A stretch of DNA of 64,000 bases from NCBI RefSeq assembly GCF_001854405.1, contig NZ_CP017718.1:1860001-1924000 (forward strand), read 5' to 3'. Below, piece by piece: positions 42,154 to 51,150 of the stretch; within the stretch, counting starts at the first letter, position 1; each line of letters begins with the position of its first letter. Position numbers and translations under genes: made by a program. The notes below the pieces were generated by a model. It did not search any database. It was not told the origin of the DNA and saw only the letters and a list, made by a program, of their open reading frames with translations. Source of the stretch: Hyphomonas sp. Mor2 (GTDB lineage Bacteria > Pseudomonadota > Alphaproteobacteria > Caulobacterales > Hyphomonadaceae).

Positions 42154-43023
42154 ATGGGCTTCACGTCTACCCTGCGCTATGGGCTTTTGGGCCTGGCGCT
42201 GACCGCTCTTGCGGCACCCGCATCTTCCTTCGGCATCGGCTTGCAGCCCACAACGGTCGAGATTTCCGTCCAGCCCGGCGATCGCCAGCGGCAGGTCATT
42301 AATCTCGGCAATGTGCATCAGGAAGACACAATTTCACTTACGCTGGGCCTCGCCGATTGGGCACTGGATGAAGACGGCCAGATCCAGCTTGCCCCGCCCG
42401 GTGACACTGACACATCCGCCGCAAACTGGGTTCGGTTCAGTCCGGCATTCGTGACGCTGCGCCCGGGCGAGACGGAACAGGTCATTGTCGATATGGCCGC
42501 CCCCATTCGCGTCGATCGCCAGGGCGACTATCGTTTCGCCCTGATCGCATCGACCCTGCTTCCCGAAGAGCGCACCGGCCAATCTGGCGTGTGGAAGAAG
42601 TATCAGATTGCCAGCCTGTTTTATCTGACCATGGGCGAGGCCGAAAGCCATCCGGAGATCAAACAGGCGAGTCTGACTGTCTCTGCCGACGGCGAGCAAG
42701 CGATCCTGTTCGACCTGGAGAATTCGGGTAATGCGCACGCCCGCCTGCGCGGCGAGGTCGAGATCACCGGCGACAACGGTACGACGATCACGGAACCGAT
42801 CAGCAATCTCGTCGTACTGGACGCAGCCACCCGGTCCTATCGCCTGCCCCTGACACAAGACCTGCCGACCAATCCGGAAGTGCGCGTGACGCTTGAGAAC
42901 ATTTTTGCCCCGCAAAGCGCGACGGGCGCGATCATGCTGACACCCTTCACGTCCGATCTGGCGTTCGAGGAATCCGCCAGCAGCATCGGCGTCGTGAGCG
43001 ATGAAGACAGCGCGCTGGAATAA
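42154..43023 (+). CDS. PapD-like periplasmic fimbrial chaperone
   Basis: A 289-residue protein with a Sec signal (cleavage near A-S-S-F) and two immunoglobulin-like domains. The first (residues about 28-145) has the pilus-chaperone pattern L-Q-P-T-T-V-E-I and L-R-P-G-E-T-E-Q-V; the second ends with V-T-L-E-N-I-F. It resembles the 'molecular chaperone' proteins of CU-like and spore-coat-U pilus clusters. The next gene starts inside its 3' end (23-bp overlap), suggesting a chaperone-client pair. No usher gene is nearby. Confidence 0.78.
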   Translation: MGFTSTLRYGLLGLALTALAAPASSFGIGLQPTTVEISVQPGDRQRQVINLGNVHQEDTISLTLGLADWALDEDGQIQLAPPGDTDTSAANWVRFSPAFVTLRPGETEQVIVDMAAPIRVDRQGDYRFALIASTLLPEERTGQSGVWKKYQIASLFYLTMGEAESHPEIKQASLTVSADGEQAILFDLENSGNAHARLRGEVEITGDNGTTITEPISNLVVLDAATRSYRLPLTQDLPTNPEVRVTLENIFAPQSATGAIMLTPFTSDLAFEESASSIGVVSDEDSALE

Positions 43024-43867
43024 AGTCCGGGCGGGGCTAGCCAGCCTGATCGGCTTGGTGTCGACGCCCGCAGCGTCGGCCTCATGGCTGGATTCGGACT
43101 TTTATTGCCGCACCTATGGCTGCGTCGTGGTCCATGACGGCTTCACCTTCGACGTCTATGACAATTACGTATTCGCCACCGGCGGTACGGTGCCTGTTGG
43201 CGGCAGGATGATCGCATGGACGGGCAATCCCTTCCAGGGAACGGGCGGCGTGAACCCGGTCCTGACCGGCTCGCGCACCGAAGGACTGCATGCCGTTCCC
43301 TTGCAGGATCAGAGCGTGATGCTGGGATTTGACACAAACGGGGACGGCATCCCCGACCGATTGCCACTCGATGCCAACAATAGCGGCTTTCTGGATGCCG
43401 GCGACCGGATGAACCCGTTCGCCCTGACCGCCGGCACCAGCTTGGTGGCAGCAGATACATCCGCGCAGCGAAGCTTCTACCTGTCCTCTCGCACAGATTT
43501 CTTTCTGACCGCCGAAGCTCGGCTGCTTGGAACTCCAGATGCGCTCAATGCGCCCGGCCAACTCGACAATATCGGCTTCCAGTACGACGTCACACGGCGC
43601 GGCACGGATGATGGCATGGCGTTCGGCGCGAATACCCGGAATGGCAACTATATCCGCCAGATCGGCACGATAAACGATCTCGGCGACATTCTCGGCACGC
43701 CCACGCGCATTCTGGAATTTCGCAACTCAATTCGCGTGAGAGATGCGGCGAGCCTGCCGTCGCAATCGGTTCGGTTTGACTATGTATACGGGTTTGGTAA
43801 TTACGACCTGTCCATGGGTGACGGGCATTTGCAGTATGAAATCGAGTTCGATTTCTACAATCGGTAA
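43001..43867 (+). CDS. Secreted hypothetical protein with EF-hand-like motif
   Basis: A 288-residue protein with a signal peptide (cleavage near S-A-S-W). The mature N-terminus has a C-x6-C-like pair (F-Y-C-R-T-Y-G-C). Around residues 110-135 there are two Asp-rich loops, D-T-N-G-D-G-I-P-D and D-A-N-N-S-G-F-L-D, typical of calcium-binding dockerin/EF-hand-type loops. The rest is beta-rich. I do not recognise the family. It overlaps the chaperone gene by 23 bp and is its likely client, a surface protein or adhesin subunit. Confidence 0.75.
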   Translation: MKTARWNKVRAGLASLIGLVSTPAASASWLDSDFYCRTYGCVVVHDGFTFDVYDNYVFATGGTVPVGGRMIAWTGNPFQGTGGVNPVLTGSRTEGLHAVPLQDQSVMLGFDTNGDGIPDRLPLDANNSGFLDAGDRMNPFALTAGTSLVAADTSAQRSFYLSSRTDFFLTAEARLLGTPDALNAPGQLDNIGFQYDVTRRGTDDGMAFGANTRNGNYIRQIGTINDLGDILGTPTRILEFRNSIRVRDAASLPSQSVRFDYVYGFGNYDLSMGDGHLQYEIEFDFYNR

Positions 43868-44421
43868 CCGAGCCCGGTCAGCAGTTGCGCGGTTTCATGT
43901 ACAGGAAGCCCCATCACACCGGTATAGCTGCCTGAAATCTGTCTGATATGGGCGCCAAACAGGCCCTGAATGGCATAGCCGCCGGCTTTTCCGATGCCTT
44001 CCTGACTTTCAACATAGGCGGCGATTTCAGCTTCGGTCAGACGCTTGACCACGACCCGCGTATCGCTCAGCCGCTTCGCCACCCGCCCGTCTGGCCCGAT
44101 CAGACAGACCGAGGTGATGACATGATGCGCGCGGCCCGACACCAGGTCGAGACAGGCCCGCACCTCTTGGTCGCTCTCGGCTTTGGGCAAGATCCGGCGC
44201 CCAAGCGCAACGACGGTGTCGCCCGCCAGCGTAAATTGCCCGGTTTCGTGAACCGCCTGCGCTTTCTCCACGCCCAGACGCTCAGCATAGGCTCGCGGCG
44301 GTTCTCCGGGAATGGGGGTTTCATCGATATCTGCAGGTCGGATGTCATCGGGTTCGACCCTGATCTGCGCCAGCAATTGCTTGCGCCGCGGACTAGCACT
44401 GGCAAGGACGAGCCTGGTCAT
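43855..44421 (-). CDS. maf: Maf-family nucleotide pyrophosphatase
   Basis: A 188-residue protein with the Maf start L-V-L-A-S-A-S-P-R-R, the A-G-D-T-V-V segment with the catalytic Asp, and K-A-G-G-Y-A-I-Q-G in the middle of the C-terminal half. It hydrolyses non-canonical or selected NTPs and dNTPs. It overlaps the thioesterase gene by ATGA and overlaps the convergent secreted-protein gene at its 3' end. It is the last gene of the infA-paaI-maf operon. Confidence 0.95.
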   Translation of the reverse strand: MTRLVLASASPRRKQLLAQIRVEPDDIRPADIDETPIPGEPPRAYAERLGVEKAQAVHETGQFTLAGDTVVALGRRILPKAESDQEVRACLDLVSGRAHHVITSVCLIGPDGRVAKRLSDTRVVVKRLTEAEIAAYVESQEGIGKAGGYAIQGLFGAHIRQISGSYTGVMGLPVHETAQLLTGLGYRL

Positions 44422-44840
44422 AGGATTTTGAAGGTCGCGTTTGCCATCGCAACCGGCTGGTCATTGGCCCGAATAATGGCGCGCGCGAAACAGATCGATC
44501 CGCCGACCTTGACCGGCTCGGGGTCAATCTCCAGCCAGTCGCCCAGTTTGGCAGGGCCGAGATAGTCCGTACCGAGGGAAATCGTGACAAGCCCCTTCCC
44601 CGCGTCGCGTCCGGCAGCGACGAGCGCAACGGCGCAAGACAAGCCCATCGCATTGTCTGAGAGCGCCGCAATCAATCCGCCATGCACGAGGCCGCGCGAA
44701 TTGCAATGCTGCTCAGCCAGATGCAGGCCCATCTGGACCCGGTCGTCGAGTTTTCGGGAGTAGAGAGGTTCCCAGGGGTCAGTCAGTCCGGAGCGGCGAA
44801 AATGCCGCTCAAACCCATCCGGAACCTGCGCTTCGCTCAA
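44418..44840 (-). CDS. PaaI-family hotdog-fold thioesterase
   Basis: A 140-residue single-hotdog protein with H-G-G-L-I-A-A-L-S-D-N-A-M-G, the conserved H-G-G and D of the PaaI/YdiI thioesterases, and S-I-C-F-A-R-A near the end. It hydrolyses acyl-CoA esters. It sits between infA (10 bp) and maf (4-bp overlap). Confidence 0.93.
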   Translation of the reverse strand: MSEAQVPDGFERHFRRSGLTDPWEPLYSRKLDDRVQMGLHLAEQHCNSRGLVHGGLIAALSDNAMGLSCAVALVAAGRDAGKGLVTISLGTDYLGPAKLGDWLEIDPEPVKVGGSICFARAIIRANDQPVAMANATFKIL

Positions 44841-44850
44841 GGCGACGAGC

Positions 44851-45069
44851 CTATTTGAAGCGATAGGTGATCCGACCTTTCGTCAGATCGTAAGGGGTCA
44901 TTTCGACCAGAACCTTATCCCCAGTGAGGATACGAATGCGGTTCTTCCGCATTTTGCCGGCTGTATAGCCAATGATCTCATGATCATTTTCCAGCTTCAC
45001 GCGAAACGTCGCGTTCGGCAGAAGTTCAACGATGGTGCCATTGAACTCGAGGATTTCTTCTTTTGACAT
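44851..45069 (-). CDS. infA: Translation initiation factor IF-1
   Basis: A 72-residue OB-fold protein that matches IF-1 over its whole length: M-S-K-E-E at the N-terminus, N-A-T-F-R-V in the core, [10 protein letters not shown] and the ending G-R-I-T-Y-R-F-K. It binds the 30S A site during initiation. ATG 45069 follows GGAGACAGG. It heads the operon infA-paaI-maf; upstream lies a 240-bp gap with its promoter. Confidence 0.98.
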   Translation of the reverse strand: MSKEEILEFNGTIVELLPNATFRVKLENDHEIIGYTAGKMRKNRIRILTGDKVLVEMTPYDLTKGRITYRFK

Positions 45070-45309
45070 CCTGTCTCCATATAAAACGACGCGCGATGCC
45101 GCGCCGCAGCAGATATGGGGTGCTTCGTAGCTTTCGTCACCCCTTGGGGCAAGACTGTGTGTGAGTCATCGCGCCTGATCGCCCTGCCAGTGTGGCGATA
45201 ATGCCGTGCCGGGGACGCTGCGACAGTATTCAGCATGTTAACTTTCCGTCTGTAATTCTAGGACATGAAGAGGGGACGCATCTGTTTAGGCGAACGAGCA
45301 GAGTGAGAC
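45070..45309. other. Divergent intergenic region between infA and the desaturase
   Basis: This 240-bp gap holds two promoters pointing away from each other. In the infA leader GGGGTG (45117-45122) and CACCCC (45138-45143) form a 6-bp inverted repeat. The right part, from 45230, is AT-richer and probably carries the desaturase promoter. No RNA gene is recognised. Confidence 0.45.
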
Positions 45310-46410
45310 ATGAGCGCAAAAGACCTCCCCTTCACGCAGCAAGATTTACGTGCGGCAATACCAGATCGATGCTTTCAGCCGAATGCCTGGCGCTCAAGCG
45401 CGTACCTTGTCCTTGATCTTCTGATTATCGCCGCACTGTATGGGACTCTGACCCAGGTGAGCGCCTGGTACTTTGAGTGGCCGATCCTGTTTCTGATCGG
45501 AACCATGCTCTGGTCGCTATTCGTGATCGGACATGATGCTGGTCATGGCTCTTTCGCCAGAAGCCGGACGGTCAACACGATTGTCGGAATCCTTGTGCAT
45601 GGCGCCATTCTGGTGCCATATCGCGGCTGGCAGCGCAGCCACGCGCTCCACCATATGAAGACCGGACACTTCAAGCAGGAAGAAGTCTTCCGCCCCGCCG
45701 GAAAAGGCGAAGACACACTGTTTCGCAAGATCATCTTCCGCTCAGGGATTTTCGTGTTCATTGGCTGGCCGATGTACAAGATCGGCATCCGCAATCTGAC
45801 CACCTACAAGCCCATCACCGGTAGCCACTATCTCCCGCAGAGCGATCTCTACACCAAGTCGATCCGGGTTTCCTGGTATCTCGGGCTTGCCGCCCTGATC
45901 GGCTTCTTAAGCCTCTATGTCAGTCTCGGGGTGATGTTCGGATGGGGTTTCTTTGCCAAATACATCCTGGCGCCGTATCTGATCTATGGCGCCTGGCTGA
46001 CTTTCGTGACCTACATGCAGCACGTCGCGCCGGATGTCCCGGTCTATGACGAAAAAGACTGGACCCGCCTCAAAGGCGCGCTCGCTTCCGTCGACCGCAA
46101 TTATGGCCCGTTCAACTGGCTGACCCACAATATCGGCAACTTGCACGTCATTCATCACATCTTCCCGACCATCCCGCACTACCGGCTGCTGGAAGCGACG
46201 AATGCGGTGAAGCCGATCCTTGGCGAACATTATCTCTGCTCAGATCGTTTCGTGGTGTCCGATTTCATCTCGAGTCAGTTGCGCTGTCACTATGTCGTCC
46301 CGGATGATGGGTATGAGCGCTATGAAAGCGCCTATGGCTGGTTGAAGCCACGTAAGATCGATGCACCGGACGATATAGCGGTTGCGCCGGTTCGCTCGGG
46401 AAGTTCTTGA
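45310..46410 (+). CDS. Membrane fatty acid desaturase
   Basis: A 366-residue membrane protein with the three histidine boxes of membrane fatty acid desaturases: H-D-A-G-H-G near residue 77, H-A-L-H-H near 116, and H-V-I-H-H near 278. The layout suits an acyl-lipid (delta-12/omega-3-like) desaturase using a diiron centre, working from the cytoplasmic side. The ribosome-binding site before ATG 45310 is weak (GAGTGAG). It may help adjust membrane fluidity. Divergent from infA. Confidence 0.93.
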   Translation: MSAKDLPFTQQDLRAAIPDRCFQPNAWRSSAYLVLDLLIIAALYGTLTQVSAWYFEWPILFLIGTMLWSLFVIGHDAGHGSFARSRTVNTIVGILVHGAILVPYRGWQRSHALHHMKTGHFKQEEVFRPAGKGEDTLFRKIIFRSGIFVFIGWPMYKIGIRNLTTYKPITGSHYLPQSDLYTKSIRVSWYLGLAALIGFLSLYVSLGVMFGWGFFAKYILAPYLIYGAWLTFVTYMQHVAPDVPVYDEKDWTRLKGALASVDRNYGPFNWLTHNIGNLHVIHHIFPTIPHYRLLEATNAVKPILGEHYLCSDRFVVSDFISSQLRCHYVVPDDGYERYESAYGWLKPRKIDAPDDIAVAPVRSGSS

Positions 46411-46531
46411 GCTCGGATTCTAAGACGACGAGATATTTTTCTCACAGAAGTCAATGATACTTATGCCGGATGCATCAGTCCGGGTGGTCTGTCTCCAAAA
46501 TATTCCCATCCGGACTCGGCAACGGGTCGGC

Positions 46532-47257
46532 ATGAAGATTACATTCATCCATATCCCTAAAACGGCGGGAACCAGCATCCACAAGGTTATCGCCGATAAT
46601 CTCGGTCCCATTGTCTGGTATCCGCCGAGATCGACATCGGAGCTACAGGAGACCTTCCTGACCAGCCTCGACGCGTTCGAGCATAAGTTAGGCAAAACCC
46701 CGGTCTCGCGTCAGCGGGAACTGCTGAGAGAATTGGAGTCACGTCCGGCGATAGGTGGGCATACCCAATATCGGATCACCCGCCTTGTTGCTCCGCGGTT
46801 TACGTTCACGTCGCTGAGAGATCCGATAGACAGATTCGTCTCCTGGTATTTTCACTATGTTCACCCGGACAACCCAAACGACCGGCGCCCGCTTCGAGAG
46901 CGAACAAAAGGCATGGACATAGCGACTTTCGCCAAAGTCCCTGACCTCATGCACGAGAATGACAACATTATGGTTCGGTTTTTTGCTGATGTTCCGAAAG
47001 GACGAAAAGTCCTTCCAAGTGACGTGGATCTTGCCAAGAAGGTTCTGGCGTCAGTCGACGCCGTGATCCGTGCGCCCACATTCGACGCAGACATGAGTGC
47101 TGTGATGCAGAGATTGGGCTGGGGCGCTTACGAGCCTGTGCGGTTAAAACAAGGTCGATCCAGAACGCGCTCCAGCGAGAGCGATATTGGCGCTCAAGTC
47201 CCTCCCGACGTGGTCAGATTTGATCAGGAATTGTGGGAGTTTTCAGCGACGCTGTAA
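46532..47257 (+). CDS. Sulfotransferase family protein
   Basis: A 241-residue protein with H-I-P-K-T-A-G-T-S-I at the very N-terminus (PAPS 5' loop) and S-L-R-D-P-I-D-R-F-V-S-W-Y near residue 94 (3' phosphate motif). The start at 46532 puts the PAPS loop in its usual place; an in-frame start at 46454 would add 26 unlike residues. The base composition is lower in G+C than nearby genes, and it lies beside tRNA-His, so lateral acquisition is possible. It would sulfate a carbohydrate or lipid head group. Confidence 0.85.
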   Translation: MKITFIHIPKTAGTSIHKVIADNLGPIVWYPPRSTSELQETFLTSLDAFEHKLGKTPVSRQRELLRELESRPAIGGHTQYRITRLVAPRFTFTSLRDPIDRFVSWYFHYVHPDNPNDRRPLRERTKGMDIATFAKVPDLMHENDNIMVRFFADVPKGRKVLPSDVDLAKKVLASVDAVIRAPTFDADMSAVMQRLGWGAYEPVRLKQGRSRTRSSESDIGAQVPPDVVRFDQELWEFSATL

Positions 47258-47397
47258 ATTCTGTCGAATCCAATTCGTGATCGCACGATCGCAGAAAAGT
47301 TTGAGCGCGCGGAACGCAAGTACGAACCGAAATAACTTCTGGACCGACAGTACTTCGGATCGAATTAGAATCGATACCTTCGAGCAAGGTTGGCAAA

Positions 47398-47474
47398 TGG
47401 TACAGCCTCTTGGGTTCGAACCAAGGACCTCCGGCTCCACAAACCGGCGCTCTAACCAACTGAGCTAAGGCTGC
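47398..47474 (-). tRNA. tRNA-His (anticodon GTG), alphaproteobacterial type
   Basis: 77 nt on the minus strand with an encoded CCA. The acceptor stem GCAGCCT faces AGGCTGT, giving a G1:U72 pair, and the discriminator is A73. T8-A9, GCTC D-stem, CCGGT...GCCGG anticodon stem around TTGTGGA and the T-loop GGTTCGAACCC are canonical. Alphaproteobacteria are known to have such A73 tRNA-His with a divergent histidyl-tRNA synthetase, unlike the usual G-1:C73 rule. Confidence 0.96.
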
Positions 47475-47544
47475 CCTGAGGCTCCACATACGCCGGAGCG
47501 CGTCGGCGTTCAAGATCGTTTTGTGCTAGATGCTGCAATCGCCG

Positions 47545-49038
47545 TTATTCAGCTGCAACGGCCACCAGGTCCGCCACTTCACTTACAGTCTCGTGCGCAC
47601 GGCGGAAGATCAGTGCGCCGTCCTCGAGCTTGCCGTAGCGCATCAGGAAAATGTCTCGCGAATAATTCTGCGTGATGATCCATGGTGCATCCTTCCCCTG
47701 CTGCGGAAAGCGCTCCATCGCGCGCTGAACGTAGCCAGAGGAAAAATCCATAAAATCTCCATCCGCCTCAACGTCGACCGCCACAGGCCGTGCTTCGACA
47801 TAGTTCTCTGCTTCCAGATGATTGATGACCTTGCACATATATTCACTGGTCAGGTCTGCGCGCAGCGTCCAGCTGGCATTGGTGTACCCGAACACGGCGG
47901 TCATATTGGGAATATTCGAGACCATCGCCCCGCGATAATTCAGCAAATCGTGCGGATTCTGTTTCTTGCCATCGACTGTGATCTCGGTGCCACCGATGAA
48001 TTGCAGATCGAGGCCCGTCGCGGTGACGATCAGATCCGCTTCCAGCTCTTCACCTGACTTCAATTTGATACCGGTTTCCGTGAAGCGTTCGATATGATCC
48101 GTTACAACCGACGCCTTTTCTTCCTTGATGGCATTGAACAGATCACCATCGGGAATCAGGCAAAGACGTTGATCCCAAGGATTGTAACTCGGCGTGAAGT
48201 GCTTTTCGACCACTTCATCGCCCAGTTCCTCTCGTGTCATATCGAGGAGACGGTCCTTGACCTTTTGCGGGCGCACCCGGGTTTGCCGATAGACAAATTG
48301 TTGCATCAGCACATTGCGCCAGCGTGTGATGCCGTAAGCCATCATTCCCGGCAAAAACTTGCGCAAACCATTGGCGAACTTATCCACTGCCGGGCGCGAA
48401 ACGACATAAGTCGGCGAGCGCTGCAGCATCGTCACGTGCGCGGCCTTGTCGGTCATGGCCGGCACCAGCGTCATCGCCGTGGCGCCGGATCCAATCACGA
48501 CGACTTTCTTGCCGGAGTAATCGTAATCCTCATCCCAGAGCTGTGGATGAATAATGTCACCCTTGAAATCGTCGCGGCCCTCGAACTCCGGTGTGTAGCC
48601 TTGGTCGTAACGATAATAACCGGCGCACATATGCAGCCAGTTGCAGGTCAGCTTCTGCTTCTTGCCGTCGGTCTCCACTGTGACCGTCCATTGCGCAGAA
48701 TCACTGTTCCAGCTGGCCGCGAGCACTTTGTGACCATAACGAATGTTCGGATTGATCCCATACTCATCGGCTGTTTCGTGAATATAGTCACGAATGGCCG
48801 GGCCATCTGCGATCGCCTTCTGGGCTTTCCAGGGTTTGAAATTGAAGCCGAGCGTGTGCATGTCGCTGTCGCTGCGGATGCCGGGATAACGGAACAGGTC
48901 CCAAGTGCCGCCCATGGCCTCTCGCATTTCCAGGATTTGGTAAGATTTGCCCGGACACTTTTTGAGCAAATGTACCGCTGCGCCAATGCCGGAGAGCCCG
49001 GCACCAACGATCAGAACGTCATAATGGGTCTTATTCAT
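47545..49038 (-). CDS. Flavin-containing / Baeyer-Villiger-type monooxygenase
   Basis: A 497-residue protein with the FAD motif G-A-G-L-S-G-I-G near residue 13, G-G-T-W-D-L-F-R-Y-P-G-I-R-S-D-S near 43, the BVMO/FMO fingerprint F-K-G-D-I-I-H-P-Q-L-W-D near 158, and the NADPH motif G-S-G-A-T-A near 178. It oxidises ketones or nucleophilic heteroatoms using NADPH and O2. Its stop lies 70 bp after tRNA-His (minus strand order), and it is separated from PBP1C by 66 bp. Confidence 0.93.
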   Translation of the reverse strand: MNKTHYDVLIVGAGLSGIGAAVHLLKKCPGKSYQILEMREAMGGTWDLFRYPGIRSDSDMHTLGFNFKPWKAQKAIADGPAIRDYIHETADEYGINPNIRYGHKVLAASWNSDSAQWTVTVETDGKKQKLTCNWLHMCAGYYRYDQGYTPEFEGRDDFKGDIIHPQLWDEDYDYSGKKVVVIGSGATAMTLVPAMTDKAAHVTMLQRSPTYVVSRPAVDKFANGLRKFLPGMMAYGITRWRNVLMQQFVYRQTRVRPQKVKDRLLDMTREELGDEVVEKHFTPSYNPWDQRLCLIPDGDLFNAIKEEKASVVTDHIERFTETGIKLKSGEELEADLIVTATGLDLQFIGGTEITVDGKKQNPHDLLNYRGAMVSNIPNMTAVFGYTNASWTLRADLTSEYMCKVINHLEAENYVEARPVAVDVEADGDFMDFSSGYVQRAMERFPQQGKDAPWIITQNYSRDIFLMRYGKLEDGALIFRRAHETVSEVADLVAVAAE

Positions 49039-49104
49039 GACGCCAGTGTCACTTTTATTGGCAATCTTGTCCAGACGTCTCCAAGCGGCAGCTATACGCC
49101 TGAT

Positions 49105-51150
49105 CTAATCGAGCACTCGAATATCGACACTGCTGGCACGGCCCGCAGGATCGACGGCGGAGACCCGATAAAACCCTGATTGCGCTGGTTTCCAGCTTGG
49201 CAATCCCCCGGCATCTAGCTGGACCGGCACGCCATCGACAAACCAGTTCAGCGCCCCCTCTCCCCGTCCGGCAAACACGAAGGGCCGCGCCGGCGCTCCG
49301 TCGACTGCACCCGCCCACAATTCCGCTTCACGCGGTGGGAACAGGATTTCTGGTGGTTTCGATACGCCGTCAAATGCCGCCAACGCGCCTTGCGCTTCAG
49401 GCTGGGTTTCGCTCATCAGCCGCGACTTCGAAGACCCGGTCTCGCCGAGATGGTGGGCGGCGCGGTCAGCGGTTTCAAACAGCAGCGGCAATGCGGCCAG
49501 ACGCCCCGTCTGACCTGGCCGCGGGGCACCATCCGCGCGACCAACCCAGACGACGATCGCATAGTCCCCCGAAACACCCGCCGCCCAGGCATCACGATAG
49601 CCATAGGACGTGCCGGTTTTGAACGCGACTTGGGGGGCATTCGCCGTCAGACGGCCCGGCATCCGGCCCGCGGGCGTCGGACTTTCGCGAAGAATCTTCC
49701 TGATCTTCTCAGCGCTTTGCGCGGTCATGAGTTGGTAATGCCCGTCCGTCTCGCGCAGAACATCTTCGTCCCAGACCAGGGGTTTCGCGCGCCCGTCATC
49801 CCCCAGCGCGGCGTACAGGATAGCGAGTTCCTGCGCCGTCAGCCCGGCCCCGCCAAGCGCCAGAGCGAGGCCCGGCTCTTTTGAGGCCGAACCCGAAATC
49901 CGCGGCGGCGCTCCGGCCAGTTTCAATGCAGCGGCAAAGCGCTGTGGACCGATCCGATCCAGCGTCAACACGGCGGGGACGTTCAGAGAATGCTGCAAGG
50001 CTTCCGAAACGCGCACATCGCCGCGAAACAGGCGATCGAAATTCTCCGGCTGATAGGCTGCAAACCGCTTTGGCAGGTCAGCAATACGGGTCGAAGGTGC
50101 GGCGCTGCCATCGTCAAATGCGAGAGCGTAGATGAATGGCTTCAATGTCGATCCTGGAGACCGCGCCTGCGCGGTCAAGTCCAGCCACCCCCCCGGGCGG
50201 CTGCGATCAGCTGACCCCACAGCTGCGCGGACGGCGCGAGACGGAATGTCGACCACCAGAATGGAAACCTGTGCCTCTGGCTCCAACTCGCTTACGGCCC
50301 GCAGTGCGACCCGCTCCAATTCGGCCTGCAGGCCAGAATCAAGCGTCGAACGAACGTCTCGGCTGAGATCACCGGCGGCATTTCCCGTGGCGTGCCATGC
50401 GCGCGCTGGAAACGCATATCGACGTTCAGGCACGGGGGCTGCGCGTGCTTCTTCGGCGCGCGCCTCCGTCAGATAGCCAAGACGTTCCAGTTTTGCGACG
50501 ATGGAATCCCGCCCCTTGCGTGCGCCGTCCGGGCGGAGGTCAGGACGACGCACTTCCGGCGATTGCGGCAATGCAATCAGCAGGGCGATCTGGTCGTCAG
50601 ACAAACGGTTCGGCTCTCGCCCGAAATAGCGCCAGCTTGCCGCCCGGATGCCTTCCAGATTGCCCCCATAAGGGGTCAGGGTCAGGTAAAGCTCGAGAAT
50701 TTCGCGCTTGCTGAGCCGCCACTCCAGCTGGTGCGCCCGCCACATTTCGGCAAGCTTGGCCCCGACGGTACGGTTCGGACGCGGTTCCAGCAGTCGCGCG
50801 GTTTGCATGGTGATCGTCGAGCCACCGGACACAACACGCCCGGCCTGCGCTGAACTGGTCACGGCGCGGGTCATGCCGACCCAGTCGACTCCGCCATGCG
50901 ACCAGAAGCGTTTGTCTTCCACTTCCAGGAGCGCTTCGATGAAGACCGGGTCAATTTCATCCAGATCGGCGGCGAACCGCCAGGATCCATTATCGCGCGA
51001 TATCGCGCGCAAGGGCCGGTCATCACGATCTGAAATCATCACCGAGACATCTCGTCCGCGTTCAATTGGTGGCGGGAAGAGCTTGTCGAGCATGAAGATG
51101 ACGACCAGCGAAACCGCAAGCAGTCCCGCCAGCCGTTTAAGCCAGATCAT
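49105..51150 (-). CDS. pbpC: Penicillin-binding protein 1C
   Basis: A 681-residue class A PBP with an N-terminal anchor helix (residues about 7-22). The transglycosylase domain has E-V-E-D-K-R-F-W-S-H-G-G near residue 75. The transpeptidase follows with S334-T-L-K337 as the catalytic S-x-x-K, the S-x-N-type site in H-S-L-N, and K-T-G-T-S near 510. The C-terminal BiPBP_C beta-domain identifies the 1C type. The start overlaps the alpha-2-macroglobulin stop by 4 bp, so the two are translationally coupled, as in the known yfhM-pbpC pairing. Confidence 0.95.
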   Translation of the reverse strand: MIWLKRLAGLLAVSLVVIFMLDKLFPPPIERGRDVSVMISDRDDRPLRAISRDNGSWRFAADLDEIDPVFIEALLEVEDKRFWSHGGVDWVGMTRAVTSSAQAGRVVSGGSTITMQTARLLEPRPNRTVGAKLAEMWRAHQLEWRLSKREILELYLTLTPYGGNLEGIRAASWRYFGREPNRLSDDQIALLIALPQSPEVRRPDLRPDGARKGRDSIVAKLERLGYLTEARAEEARAAPVPERRYAFPARAWHATGNAAGDLSRDVRSTLDSGLQAELERVALRAVSELEPEAQVSILVVDIPSRAVRAAVGSADRSRPGGWLDLTAQARSPGSTLKPFIYALAFDDGSAAPSTRIADLPKRFAAYQPENFDRLFRGDVRVSEALQHSLNVPAVLTLDRIGPQRFAAALKLAGAPPRISGSASKEPGLALALGGAGLTAQELAILYAALGDDGRAKPLVWDEDVLRETDGHYQLMTAQSAEKIRKILRESPTPAGRMPGRLTANAPQVAFKTGTSYGYRDAWAAGVSGDYAIVVWVGRADGAPRPGQTGRLAALPLLFETADRAAHHLGETGSSKSRLMSETQPEAQGALAAFDGVSKPPEILFPPREAELWAGAVDGAPARPFVFAGRGEGALNWFVDGVPVQLDAGGLPSWKPAQSGFYRVSAVDPAGRASSVDIRVLD

